Positions 8,701-14,854 of a stretch of DNA of 18,455 bases are shown here, one piece after another; the first letter of the stretch is position 1; the number at the start of each line of letters is the position of its first letter. The position numbers and the translations under genes were made by a program. The stretch covers positions 1-18,455 of the forward strand of contig CAAFWR010000066.1 in NCBI GenBank assembly GCA_900766745.1, written 5' to 3'. The DNA comes from Methanobacteriaceae archaeon. Its GTDB lineage: Archaea; Methanobacteriota; Methanobacteria; Methanobacteriales; Methanobacteriaceae. A model generated the notes under the pieces. It saw nothing but the letters and a program-made list of their open reading frames with translations, was not told the origin of the DNA and did not search any database.

Positions 8701-9047
8701 GCAGCTACCACCCCTTCTGTTAGAATAGCTAGTGCTGTTCTTAATCCTTGGTCACATCTCTGTTCCTGGTTAAAATCTGCCTTATCTTCCTCTACCAGTT
8801 CAAATTTTCCAGATGCAATTTCAGCTGCAATTTCAAAAGCAACCTCTTCTCTGGTTATGTCTACTTCTAATTCTTTAATACGTTTAGCTACATTTTTAGG
8901 ACCTACTAACCCTTCTACTCTTTCAGCTAAGTCCTTTGCAAGAGGAACTTCAGTACTTGTTTCAACGTCTAATCCTTTGGCTCTTGCTTCATTAGCTATA
9001 TCATACAATATCTTTGTATCATGTTCTAGTCTTTCAAAATAATCCAT
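5757..9047 (-). CDS. polC: DNA polymerase D (archaeal DNA polymerase II) large subunit DP2
   Basis: Catalytic large subunit of PolD, the archaea-specific replicative polymerase, which works with the small exonuclease subunit DP1 (not in this window). At 1096 residues it is complete and has no intein. The catalytic acidic motif is RRNCDSDEDAV, with D849 and D851 the expected metal ligands. A zinc site is formed by C629, C632, C641 and C644 (CTKC..CPHC). A second lies near the end at C1016, C1019, C1032 and C1034. The last eight residues, QSSLDIFF, match a PCNA-interacting PIP box (Q-x2-L-x2-FF), so the polymerase should dock on the sliding clamp. The ATG is preceded by TTGGAGAT at good spacing. 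It is divergent from the coiled-coil gene. Confidence 0.97.
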   Translation of the reverse strand: MDYFERLEHDTKILYDIANEARAKGLDVETSTEVPLAKDLAERVEGLVGPKNVAKRIKELEVDITREEVAFEIAAEIASGKFELVEEDKADFNQEQRCDQGLRTALAILTEGVVAAPLEGISQVKIKENFDKTKYIAVYFAGPIRSAGGTAAALAVLLGDKIKEAIGIDDFKPIDDEIERYVEEVELYESEVTNLQYSPTPEEVRFAATHIPVEVTGEQTDAVEVSHRDLERVETNNIRGGALLAMIEGVVQKSKKILKISKKLGLSKWDWLAEYSKPKDDKKEEDSEKDKVDIVTEPKYIQDIIGGRPVLGYPSEKGAFRLRYGRSRNTGLAAMGVHPATMTLLDFLAVGTQLKIEHPGKGNCVVPVDSIEGPIVKLKNGNVVKVDTIEKAKEYKNQIREILFLGDMLVAFGEFLRNNQPLLESGWCEEWWTNILIEKGVGDELELERLEKGDLSSKEAFEISKKYDVPLHPLYTYCYNDVTIADLNSLIELILENKDKYDDEKGLELPLDYRKRVLEIIGVPHIIDGEKIVIEPDDAYALINTLVAKLDEGDSTLESLNNILDIEIKNKAPVYIGTRVGRPEKSKERLMKPAPHSLFPIGNYGGSRRLVAEASKKGNIRIDLARRICTKCKLGSFNSICPHCGAPTTIGKSGEKNINLSGMLKKASDNVGVRKVDEVKGVIGMISESKLPEPLEKGILRAKNDVFTFKDATIRHDSTDLPLTHFIPKEIGVTVEKLLEMGYEHDCYGQPIESDEQIIELKVQDVVISDNCADYLVRVAHFIDDELEKYYGMDTFYNVESKSDLIGHLIAGLAPHTSAGVLGRIVGFTKALACYAHPYFHSAKRRNCDSDEDAVMLLLDALINFSKTYLPSTRGGSMDAPLVLSSRIDPEEIDDESHNLDIFERFPVEFYEKTKDPLKPSEVLDLIDNVEMHLGTPKQYEGLMFSHHTSSIHAGPTVCLYKRLPSMKEKVEAQISLAENIRAVDQRGVVEKVLSSHFLPDIMGNSRAFSKQKVRCTKCGAKYRRMPLTGKCKCGGNLILSVSKGSVKKYLEISQDLVNRYPVSHYLKQRLEIQEFGINSLFESDKSKQSSLDIFF

Positions 9048-9242
9048 AGTATCTCCAAGAATTTAGTAAAAATAAATGTATCATTATATCTATAAAATTT
9101 AATATTTAACTATAATGATTAATCATTTTTTAATAACATAATAATAGTACTCTTAAAAAAAGATTTTTATATGATGATAAACTTAATTTAAGTATTGTAT
9201 TACATGGTTGAACTTTCATACTACACAAATGTAGGTGGTCTA
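9048..9242. promoter_or_regulatory. Divergent promoter region between polD large subunit and coiled-coil gene
   Basis: On the minus strand AAATTTTATAG (9090-9100) is the TATA candidate for the polymerase gene, giving a leader of about 20 nt that includes GGAGAT. On the plus strand TTTTTATATG (9164-9173) is the TATA candidate for the coiled-coil gene, predicting a start near 9197 and a leader of about 45 nt with the Shine-Dalgarno AGGTGG. Between them lies a perfect 14-bp palindrome AATGATTAATCATT (9114-9127), which could be a shared operator. Confidence 0.5.
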
Positions 9243-10298
9243 ATGTCTAATGAAAATATTAATAAACGATCTCAAGAGTTAAAAAATTTAATTAAAAGCA
9301 TGTCTGATGATGAAACAGACATTAAAGAAGAAACTGCTGAGGTAGTTGAAGAGATCGTAGACGTTTCTAGTAATGAAACAATAGAAGTTGATAAAGTAAC
9401 TGATACTGATTCTTCTGTTAATAATTCAGAAGAGATTAATGATGAGCCTTCTAGTGAAAAAGAGGTCGAAGAAGTTATTGTTGATGTTACTAGCAATGAT
9501 TCAGATAATATTAATGAGGAACCTTCTAGTGAAGAAAGTAAAAATGTAGAAGATTCTAATAAAAAATCTGAAAAAAGCAATGATTATAAAGATGAAAGAA
9601 TTGCTAAACAATCAAATGAATTAACATATCTAACAAACAATATTATCCCTAATCTTAAAAAGGAAATCAAAGAACTTAGGGCTGTTAAAGTTGATTTGAC
9701 TGATGCTTTAGAAAAAAGTACTAAAAAATATTATGAACAATTAGATATTAATGTTGATTTAAGTGACAGCTTAACTAAAATAAGTGCTGAACATGCAGTT
9801 AATAAAGTAAGATTAGAAAAATTAGATTCTACTATTGCAACTGTTAAAAAAGAAGCTAATGATAAAGTAGATAAATACAAATCAAAATTATCAAAATTTG
9901 ATACAAATGAATTAAATCAACTAATGGATTCTAATGAAAAGTTAAGTAATGATAATATTAATAAGGACAATATAATTAAAGAGTTAGAAGATAAATCTGC
10001 AAAATTACAAGGGGAAGTTCTTGAACTTAGAAACAAACTTATTGAATTAGGCAGTTATAAAGATGAAGTTGATGCTAAAACAGAAAACTCCATTAAAGAA
10101 TATAAAAACACCATTACTCAACTTAACAAAGAACTAAGTTCTAAACAACATAGCTATGATCAACTTGCCAGAGAATCTCAAAGGACCATTGGAGAGTTAG
10201 AAGCTCAAGTAACTAAATACAAAGAAGCAATTGAAAAACACTCTAACAGAGGCTTATTCGATAGGCTTTCAAACAAACCAATTGAATTTGATGATTAA
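9243..10298 (+). CDS. Acidic coiled-coil protein of unknown function
   Basis: I do not recognise the family. The start is set at ATG 9243, giving 351 residues, because AGGTGG lies 4 nt upstream; a longer frame from TTG 9195 would put this site inside the gene. Residues about 20-110 are very acidic and low in complexity, with a repeat of about 25 residues (EEVIVDVTSND and INDEPSSE / INEEPSSE; the DNA CCTTCTAGTGAA recurs 75 bp apart at 9447 and 9522). Residues about 115-335 are rich in heptad-like Leu, Lys and Glu, as in a long coiled coil. The end, RGLFDRLSNKPIEFDD, is a compact basic-then-acidic tail. No signal peptide or membrane segment is seen, so it should be cytoplasmic. It diverges from the polymerase gene, but no functional link is shown. 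Confidence 0.8.
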   Translation: MSNENINKRSQELKNLIKSMSDDETDIKEETAEVVEEIVDVSSNETIEVDKVTDTDSSVNNSEEINDEPSSEKEVEEVIVDVTSNDSDNINEEPSSEESKNVEDSNKKSEKSNDYKDERIAKQSNELTYLTNNIIPNLKKEIKELRAVKVDLTDALEKSTKKYYEQLDINVDLSDSLTKISAEHAVNKVRLEKLDSTIATVKKEANDKVDKYKSKLSKFDTNELNQLMDSNEKLSNDNINKDNIIKELEDKSAKLQGEVLELRNKLIELGSYKDEVDAKTENSIKEYKNTITQLNKELSSKQHSYDQLARESQRTIGELEAQVTKYKEAIEKHSNRGLFDRLSNKPIEFDD

Positions 10299-10326
10299 AT
10301 CATCATCTAATTCATTCTATTTTTTT
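10289..10326 (+). terminator. Stop-codon-spanning hairpin behind the coiled-coil gene
   Basis: TGATGA (10289-10294) pairs with TCATCA (10300-10305); the loop TTAAA contains the TAA stop (10296-10298). Fourteen bases later there is a run of seven T (10320-10326), which ends only four bases before the deaminase ATG. This looks like a terminator squeezed between two genes, so the deaminase probably needs its own promoter or is reached by read-through. Confidence 0.55.
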
Positions 10327-10330
10327 AAAC

Positions 10331-10801
10331 ATGGAAGATAATAATTACTTTATGGGAATTGCACTTAAAGAAGCTGAAAAATCCTTAAAAGAGGGAGGAA
10401 TTCCAATAGGAGCAGTTCTTGTAAAAAACAATGAAATAATTTCTAAAGGCCATAATAGGCTAATTCAAGATGATTCTGTAATATTACATGCTGAAATGGA
10501 TGCAATTGAAAATGCAGGTCGTTTAAACTTCCAAGATTATCAACAAACAACATTATACACAACTCTCTCACCATGCCCAATGTGTTCTGGAGCAGTGCTG
10601 CTTTATAACATTCCAAAAGTGGTAATAGGAGATAATGTAACATTAATGGGTGCTGAAACATTATTAAAAGACAATGATGTAGAAGTGATAGTTCTTAATG
10701 ATAAAAGATGTATAGAGCTCTTTGAAAAATATCTAAAAGAGCAAGGAGATAGCTGGAAAAACGAACTGGCAAAAGTAGGAAACAGCACAGATTTGATATG
10801 A
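10331..10801 (+). CDS. Cytosine-deaminase-like zinc deaminase (CDA/CMP-dCMP deaminase family, yeast FCY1 type)
   Basis: Zinc-dependent deaminase of 156 residues. The catalytic set is seen directly: H53 and proton-shuttle E55 in HAEMDAIENAG, and C82 and C85 in SPCPMCSGA. Beyond this shared core, the stretches GGIPIGAVL, TTLYTTLSPC, YNIPKVVIGDNV and the end around W142 resemble yeast cytosine deaminase FCY1 more closely than tRNA adenosine deaminase TadA or guanine deaminase. The best guess is cytosine to uracil in pyrimidine salvage; the family comparison is from memory. Archaea generally lack TadA, so an automatic label as tRNA adenosine deaminase would be doubtful. No Shine-Dalgarno site precedes the ATG. 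The stop codon overlaps the start of an acetyltransferase-like stub in an ATGA-type junction. Confidence 0.85.
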   Translation: MEDNNYFMGIALKEAEKSLKEGGIPIGAVLVKNNEIISKGHNRLIQDDSVILHAEMDAIENAGRLNFQDYQQTTLYTTLSPCPMCSGAVLLYNIPKVVIGDNVTLMGAETLLKDNDVEVIVLNDKRCIELFEKYLKEQGDSWKNELAKVGNSTDLI

Positions 10802-10884
10802 TGGAACTTAAACTAACAGATGAGTCAAACACTGATTTTCAAAAACTGGTACAAGATCTAGAACAGGAATACTTGATTTCATGA
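10798..10884 (+). pseudogene. N-terminal stub of a possible GNAT acetyltransferase
   Basis: A 28-codon frame begins at ATG ATG (10798 and 10801), overlapping the deaminase TGA, and closes at TGA 10882-10884. It begins MMELKLTDESNTDFQKLV and continues with DLEQEY. This resembles the first helix region of GNAT-family N-acetyltransferases, where a similar amphipathic start is followed by the acetyl-CoA fold. Nothing downstream in any frame continues that fold. It is best read as the remnant of a gene once coupled to the deaminase and lost by a deletion. The similarity is short, so family assignment is tentative. Confidence 0.4.
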
Positions 10885-10906
10885 CTGATTGGAAATGGTG
10901 AGGATT

Positions 10907-10962
10907 GAGAATTTGCATGAAAAATTTACGGACTTGTGTGGTCGGATTTTTTCTGAATTCTC
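10907..10962. repeat. Long bulged inverted repeat
   Basis: Outer arms GAGAATT (10907-10913) and AATTCTC (10956-10962) enclose GAAAAAT (10919-10925) and ATTTTTTC (10946-10953), which pair with one bulged T. The apical part GGACTTGTGTGGTC may add three pairs. It is not followed directly by a T-run, so it is not a typical terminator; it may end or protect the deaminase transcript. Confidence 0.45.
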
Positions 10963-11017
10963 GTGATATTTCATATATATACTATTTTTGGATTTGTGTG
11001 TTGTAAAGAAAACGAAT

Positions 11018-11028
11018 CTTTTATATAG
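11018..11028 (+). promoter_or_regulatory. TATA box in the degraded region
   Basis: CTTTTATATAG, preceded by the purine-rich AAAACGAAT as a possible BRE, is among the best TATA matches in the window. It predicts plus-strand transcription from about 11050 with no intact gene close by, pointing to an orphaned promoter or to a non-coding transcript. Confidence 0.5.
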
Positions 11029-11118
11029 TTGATGTGTCATAATAGTTAAATGTAAATTCGTATTATGTTGTAAATTCTATTTTAGACATAATTAAAAACA
11101 TATACTTTGTATGGTTTG

Positions 11119-11175
11119 AAGGATGATGGGAAGGTTATTCCTTTCCTTTATTCTTTTTACTGGCAATACATCCTT
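11119..11175 (+). other. Candidate structured RNA element in the leader
   Basis: AAGGATG (11119-11125) and CATCCTT (11169-11175) form a perfect 7-bp outer stem. Inside, GGGAAGG (11128-11134) and CCTTTCC (11140-11146) form a 7-bp stem with one G-U wobble and a 5-nt loop. Nested stems of unusually high GC for this AT-rich gap suggest a folded RNA; no known riboswitch class is recognised. Confidence 0.4.
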
Positions 11176-11331
11176 ATTTTTATCTTATTTAATTACATTT
11201 ATTTAGTATTATCTTCATATTTATTATTTGAAAATCAAAATATAATACAAAGGCTTAATTGAGTGTTTTTATAATGTTTCAGAATTTACAATGTCATAAA
11301 ATCCACTTAATTCTATTAAGGAGGTTAGAAT

Positions 11332-11508
11332 ATGGATTTACACATATCTAGTTCTAGTTTTACAAATAATTCTACTAATTTTGGTGGGGCTATTTTCTGG
11401 ACTGGATCTAAGGGTATATTAACTAAATCTTCTTTAATTGAAAATACAGGATTTTTAAAAGGAGACGAAATCTGTCTTTCTATGAAAAAAGATTTAAGAA
11501 GCCTTTAA
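11332..11508 (+). pseudogene. Relic of an adhesin-like repeat protein (58 codons)
   Basis: Starts at ATG 11332 behind a strong ribosome site AAGGAGG (11318-11324). The product contains SSSFTNNSTNFGGAIFW and then KGILTKSSLIENTG. This is the pattern of one rung of the parallel beta-helix repeats (F-x-N-N-S-x2-x-G-G-A-I) found in the large surface adhesin-like proteins of Methanobrevibacter. There is no signal peptide and no further rungs, so the frame looks like an internal repeat joined to a translation start after a large deletion. Its stop codon (11506-11508) overlaps the lysS stop on the other strand (11505-11507). It could still be translated as a small peptide, but a surface role without a signal peptide is unlikely. 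Confidence 0.6.
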
Positions 11509-11514
11509 GCTTCT
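11485..11514 (-). terminator. Stop-codon-spanning hairpin terminator of lysS
   Basis: On the minus strand AGAAGC (11509-11514) pairs with GCTTCT (11497-11502); the loop holds the lysS TAA (11505-11507). It is followed by TAAATC and then TTTTTT. The same hairpin lies across the stop of the adhesin relic on the other strand. Confidence 0.6.
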
Positions 11515-13088
11515 CCTCTTAATCTTTTAACAACAAAGTCATTATCTAAGGACAATAAAAATGAAGCTGCTCTTGGACCTTGTTTTTGACCAAGAATCAT
11601 TTTATAAATAGCTTGAAATCCTTTTTGAGGTTTAAGACCTTGTCCTTCTAAAATTTCATACATTGCATCATGAAGATCTGCTGCATCTGAAAACTCATTA
11701 TTCTCCATCAAGTCAGCTAAGTCTTTTAAGAATTGTGTTTGTTCTTCAGTTAATGATAAGTTAGGAACGCTTTTCTCCTGAACCTGGAATTTTACAAATT
11801 TAGGTGCATAAACGTCTAACCAGTTAGCTACTTCATCAACACGTTGTTGGAATTGTTCCAATTCTCTTTCGTTTAAATCGCTGAACTCTTTTTTATTAAA
11901 GCTTTTAGTTAACTGTGAGTTTCTCTTAAGAATTCCAAATATTTTTTCCAAATCATTTCCAGCTATTTGATAAGCATTTACAAGGAATCTGTAAGGTGGT
12001 CTGAATGGCAATGGTTCTCTTTCATGAATTTGAGCTATTTCATATATTTTTTTGAATTTTTTGCCTTCTTTTTCAGATGGTGCTTCTTCTTCGCCATAGA
12101 ATACCTTTTCAACTTTATCAAACTGATCCATAAAGTCTAGAAAACTCATTTTTGGTGAGAAATCTTTAGCTTTCATTGGTTTACTTCTAAATAAATAGTA
12201 ATTAAGACTTTCAGCAGGACCGATATCTAGCCATTCTTTTGGTGTGAAAAATACTCCATGAGATTTACTCATAGCTTCCCCATCAAGAGTAATCCATTCG
12301 TAAGGAACTGGATACGGAGCTTCATAGTCAAATATCTCTTTTGAGATTATGCTACTTACATCGTAAGATCCACCGCTAGCTGCATGGTCTTTTCCAAATG
12401 GTTCACAGGTTACTCCAAAGATTTTCCATCTTGCAGCCCATTCAACTCTCCATGTAAGCTTTCCATTTCCGCTTTTAATGTCCATTGAACCTTCATGACC
12501 ACATTCACATCTGTATTTTACAGTATCTCCTTCGTAATCATAAGCATAAGTAGTATTTACCCTTCCACATTCTTCACATATCGGATTATATGGCAACCAG
12601 TCATCGTTTAACGGTTCCCTCCTATACTGATTAAAGATTTCCCTGATTTCAGGAGCCTTTTCAAGAGCAGTTCTTATATAATCATCATAAGCTCCAGACT
12701 TATACATCTCAAAACCTGACTTGGTTTCCATTTCAATACCATATTCATCCATGACCCCTAAAAATGGTTTTTCGAAATGCTCTACAAAGCTATCACAACA
12801 GCCGTCTGGACATGGAATGTTAGAGTAAGGCATGCCTAAGTATTTGTCATAGCTTTCAGGTAAAGGATAAGGAACTTTTCTTAAAGGGTCGTGATCATCT
12901 GCAATCCATATGGTTTTTGCATTTTTCCCAAGTTTACGTAATTCTTTTCCAATAGCATTTGCAATGAACACATCACAGGAATTACCAATATGTATTGATC
13001 CGGATATAGAGGTTCCACTAGCTATAACATGATCATCAACATCTCTTTTGCTTAAATCTTCAGCTATTCTTTCAGTCCAATGTTTCAT
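11505..13088 (-). CDS. lysS: Lysyl-tRNA synthetase, class I
   Basis: Charges tRNA-Lys with lysine in the cytoplasm. This is the class I enzyme typical of many archaea, unrelated in fold to the class II LysRS of most bacteria. At 527 residues it has the usual length. The class I signatures are seen: HIGN at 33-36 in SGSIHIGNS, and the KMSKS-type loop AMSKS with M273, S274, K275 and S276. CEECG, followed later by CECG, forms a probable zinc site in the catalytic domain, and the C-terminal half is the helical anticodon-binding part. The ATG is preceded by GGTGAT at short spacing. A TATA candidate TATTATATAC (13118-13127) predicts a very short leader. It stands alone between the adhesin relic and thiC. 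Confidence 0.96.
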   Translation of the reverse strand: MKHWTERIAEDLSKRDVDDHVIASGTSISGSIHIGNSCDVFIANAIGKELRKLGKNAKTIWIADDHDPLRKVPYPLPESYDKYLGMPYSNIPCPDGCCDSFVEHFEKPFLGVMDEYGIEMETKSGFEMYKSGAYDDYIRTALEKAPEIREIFNQYRREPLNDDWLPYNPICEECGRVNTTYAYDYEGDTVKYRCECGHEGSMDIKSGNGKLTWRVEWAARWKIFGVTCEPFGKDHAASGGSYDVSSIISKEIFDYEAPYPVPYEWITLDGEAMSKSHGVFFTPKEWLDIGPAESLNYYLFRSKPMKAKDFSPKMSFLDFMDQFDKVEKVFYGEEEAPSEKEGKKFKKIYEIAQIHEREPLPFRPPYRFLVNAYQIAGNDLEKIFGILKRNSQLTKSFNKKEFSDLNERELEQFQQRVDEVANWLDVYAPKFVKFQVQEKSVPNLSLTEEQTQFLKDLADLMENNEFSDAADLHDAMYEILEGQGLKPQKGFQAIYKMILGQKQGPRAASFLLSLDNDFVVKRLRGEA

Positions 13089-13319
13089 TAAATCACCGTG
13101 ATAATAATAAAAATAAGTATATAATAATTCTCTTTTTTTTAATATAAAAGAATTATGTTAAAGCTGTAGGGATTTATTTGCCCATTTAAGATTGTTGTTA
13201 AGAAACAAATAATCCAAATGCCAAATTATTATGTTTTAATAAAGTTGGAAGATAGCTAATAAAGTTCATTAAAAAAAGTGAAAAATCATTATCTGAAGTG
13301 ATAATGATTTGTTTTATGT
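13089..13319. other. lysS promoter and hairpin region upstream of it
   Basis: The 231-bp gap between lysS and thiC, both on the minus strand, holds the lysS TATA box (13118-13127), the thiC terminator (13272-13310) and a bulged inverted repeat: GGATTTATTTG (13170-13180) with CAAATAATCC (13206-13215), which pair with one unpaired T. That repeat lies upstream of the lysS core promoter, so it is not part of the short lysS leader. It could belong to a thiC read-through transcript or bind a protein. No reading frame of interest is present. Confidence 0.45.
13272..13310 (-). terminator. Hairpin terminator of thiC
   Basis: AAATCATTATC (13283-13293) and GATAATGATTT (13300-13310) form a perfect 11-bp stem with a 6-nt loop. 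On the minus strand it begins 10 nt after the thiC stop and is followed by TTCACTTTTTTT. Confidence 0.7.
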
Positions 13320-14621
13320 TTATTTTTGTAAAATGTCGTGGTCTCCACTATCTAACCATTCATTTACAAGTTTTACAGCACAGAAGTTACCGCACATAGT
13401 ACATGCGTCACGGTCTTCAGGAGGTCTTGCGTCTCTTTTTGCACGTGCTACATCAGGAGTTAATGCAAGTCTGTATTGTTCTTCCCAGTCAAGGTTTTTC
13501 CTTGCATATGCCATTTCCAAATCTCTTTCACCATTATGAGCTCCTTTTGCCATATCTCCAGCATATGCTCCTATTCTGGTAGCTATTACTCCTTCTTTTA
13601 CATCTTCAGGAGATGGAAGCGCTAAGTGTTCTGCAGGAGTTACATAACATATGAAATCTGCTCCTGCTTTTGCTGATTCTGCTGCACCAATAGCTGATAC
13701 GATATGGTCGTAACCTGGTGCTACATCACATACAATTGGGCCTAGCATGTAAAACGGTGCTTGTGAACATAATTTCTTTTGAATCATTACATTAGCTGGA
13801 ATTTCGTTAATTGGAATGTGACCTGGCCCTTCAATCATACATTGTACTCCAAATTCACGGGATCTGTCAATTAATTCTCCAAGTACAATTAATTCTTGTA
13901 CCTGCGCCCTGTCAGTGGAATCAGCAATAGCTCCCGCTCTCATACCATTTGCAAGGGACAATACTACATCATATTCTTTTGCAATTTCTAAAACATAGTC
14001 GAAGTTTTTGTATAGTGGATTTTCAAGTTCGTTTTCTACAATCCATGATGATATGAATGCTCCTCCTCTGGATACAAGTCCTGCTACTCTTCCCTGGGTT
14101 TTAAGTCTTGTAAGGGTTTCAATGTTAATACTGCTGTGAATTGCCATAAAGTCTATTCCATCTTTTGCCTGTTTTTCGATGGTTTTAAACATTGTGTCTT
14201 CATCCATGTATATTGCTGAACCTTCTTCCCTTATGGTTTCAATAGCTGCCTGATAAATTGGTACGCTTCCAACTGGTAATGGAGACATTTTAAGTATTCT
14301 TCTTCTGATTTCATCTAAATCTCCACCAATACTTAATTCCATTAAACAGTCTGCTCCAGCATCAATAGCTATTTGGGCCTTAAGTTCCTCTTCATCGAAG
14401 TTTACAATATCTGTTGAGGTTCCGATTGTTGCGTTTACTTTTGTTCTAAGTCCTGCTCCAATAGCTGATGGTTCAATTGGGTGATTTATGTTTTTTGGAA
14501 TTACAATTGTTCCTTCAGCTACTGATTTTAAGATGAAATCTTCACTTACACCTTCTTTTGCAGCCACTATCTTCATTTCTTCAGTTAAAATACCGTTTTT
14601 CGCATCGCTTATCTGTGTCAT
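13320..14621 (-). CDS. thiC: Phosphomethylpyrimidine synthase (thiamine pyrimidine biosynthesis)
   Basis: Radical SAM enzyme that rearranges 5-aminoimidazole ribotide into hydroxymethylpyrimidine phosphate, the pyrimidine half of thiamine. The 433-residue product from ATG 14621 begins [16 protein letters not shown], the usual archaeal start. A GTG at 14630 would add three residues (MVL), but no ribosome site supports it. The iron-sulphur cluster site near the C-terminus is CTMCGNFC, with Cys at about 407, 410 and 414 by this start; the short C-x2-C-x3-C spacing is the archaeal form as I know it. The central stretches AIHSSIN and MIEGPGHIP are also typical of ThiC. No TPP riboswitch is seen upstream. 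A short inverted repeat AAGTT-ATA-AACTT (14662-14674) surrounds a TATA-like site at promoter distance. Confidence 0.95.
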   Translation of the reverse strand: MTQISDAKNGILTEEMKIVAAKEGVSEDFILKSVAEGTIVIPKNINHPIEPSAIGAGLRTKVNATIGTSTDIVNFDEEELKAQIAIDAGADCLMELSIGGDLDEIRRRILKMSPLPVGSVPIYQAAIETIREEGSAIYMDEDTMFKTIEKQAKDGIDFMAIHSSINIETLTRLKTQGRVAGLVSRGGAFISSWIVENELENPLYKNFDYVLEIAKEYDVVLSLANGMRAGAIADSTDRAQVQELIVLGELIDRSREFGVQCMIEGPGHIPINEIPANVMIQKKLCSQAPFYMLGPIVCDVAPGYDHIVSAIGAAESAKAGADFICYVTPAEHLALPSPEDVKEGVIATRIGAYAGDMAKGAHNGERDLEMAYARKNLDWEEQYRLALTPDVARAKRDARPPEDRDACTMCGNFCAVKLVNEWLDSGDHDILQK

Positions 14622-14752
14622 CAATACCACTAAAAATATATTTATTAAATCAAATATGAAAAAGTTATAAACTTAACTTTAATAATAGTTATGTCATAGT
14701 ATTATTTAAACTGGGCAGTGAAGTGTTTTTGATAAAAATAAAGTAAGATTTA

Positions 14753-14785
14753 AAAAAAAGTAGTGTCTATTAAAAGTCAGACATT
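14753..14785 (-). terminator. Outer (duplicated) hairpin terminator
   Basis: AGTGTCT (14762-14768) and AGACATT (14779-14785) pair over 7 bp with one G-U wobble; on the minus strand ACTACTTTTTTTT follows. It is the diverged second copy of the kinase gene terminator and would act as a back-up. Confidence 0.55.
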
Positions 14786-14821
14786 ATTGAAGTGTCTTTG
14801 ATAAAAATAAAGTAAGCTTTA

Positions 14822-14854
14822 AAAAAAGTTAATGTCTAATAGAAATTAGACATT
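14822..14854 (-). terminator. Stop-codon-spanning hairpin terminator of the nucleoside kinase gene
   Basis: AATGTCTAAT (14831-14840) and ATTAGACATT (14845-14854) form a perfect 10-bp stem with a 4-nt loop. The TAG stop (14836-14838) is inside the stem. On the minus strand AACTTTTTTT follows directly. Confidence 0.7.

Larger units (their letters stand above)
10885..11331. other. Non-coding structured stretch and long leader ahead of an adhesin relic
   Basis: About 450 bp without a credible gene. It holds a long bulged hairpin (10907-10962), a strong TATA box CTTTTATATAG (11018-11028), nested inverted repeats (11119-11175), a second weaker TATA-like site near 11236-11246, and a small hairpin touching the ribosome binding site (11306-11320). 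If transcription starts near 11050, about 280 nt of leader precede the small frame at 11332. The layout suggests the control region of an adhesin-like gene whose body was deleted. Confidence 0.45.
14720..14854 (-). repeat. Tandem duplication (69-bp period) of the nucleoside kinase gene's 3' end
   Basis: Copies 14720-14785 and 14789-14854 align over 66 bases without gaps at an offset of exactly 69 bp, with 9 mismatches by eye. The copy next to the gene includes its last codons, stop and terminator hairpin. The outer copy keeps the same plan on the minus strand: an ATG TCT GAC TTT TAA TAG segment in place of the gene's ATG TCT AAT TTC TAT TAG, a hairpin and a T-run. Confidence 0.8.

Noticed and set aside
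8545..9042. 165-codon open frame on the plus strand opposite the polD large subunit gene
   Set aside because: It is antisense to the well-supported polymerase N-terminal region and has a low-complexity Ala/Ser/Leu composition expected from the reverse frame of an acidic, Glu- and Ala-rich protein. No ribosome site or family motif is seen.
5757..9047. Possible intein in the polD large subunit
   Set aside because: Inteins are known in some archaeal PolD genes, but the catalytic region around RRNCDSDEDAV is uninterrupted and the 1096-residue length is that of an intein-free protein.
9195..9242. TTG start 16 codons upstream for the coiled-coil gene
   Set aside because: AGGTGG four bases before ATG 9243 marks the better start; the upstream part would lie at the predicted transcription start.
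9272..9580. 102-codon Ser/Leu/Thr-rich frame antisense to the coiled-coil gene
   Set aside because: Its composition is a mirror of the acidic repeat region (Glu and Asp codons reverse to Leu, Phe, Ser and Ile codons). It has no independent support.
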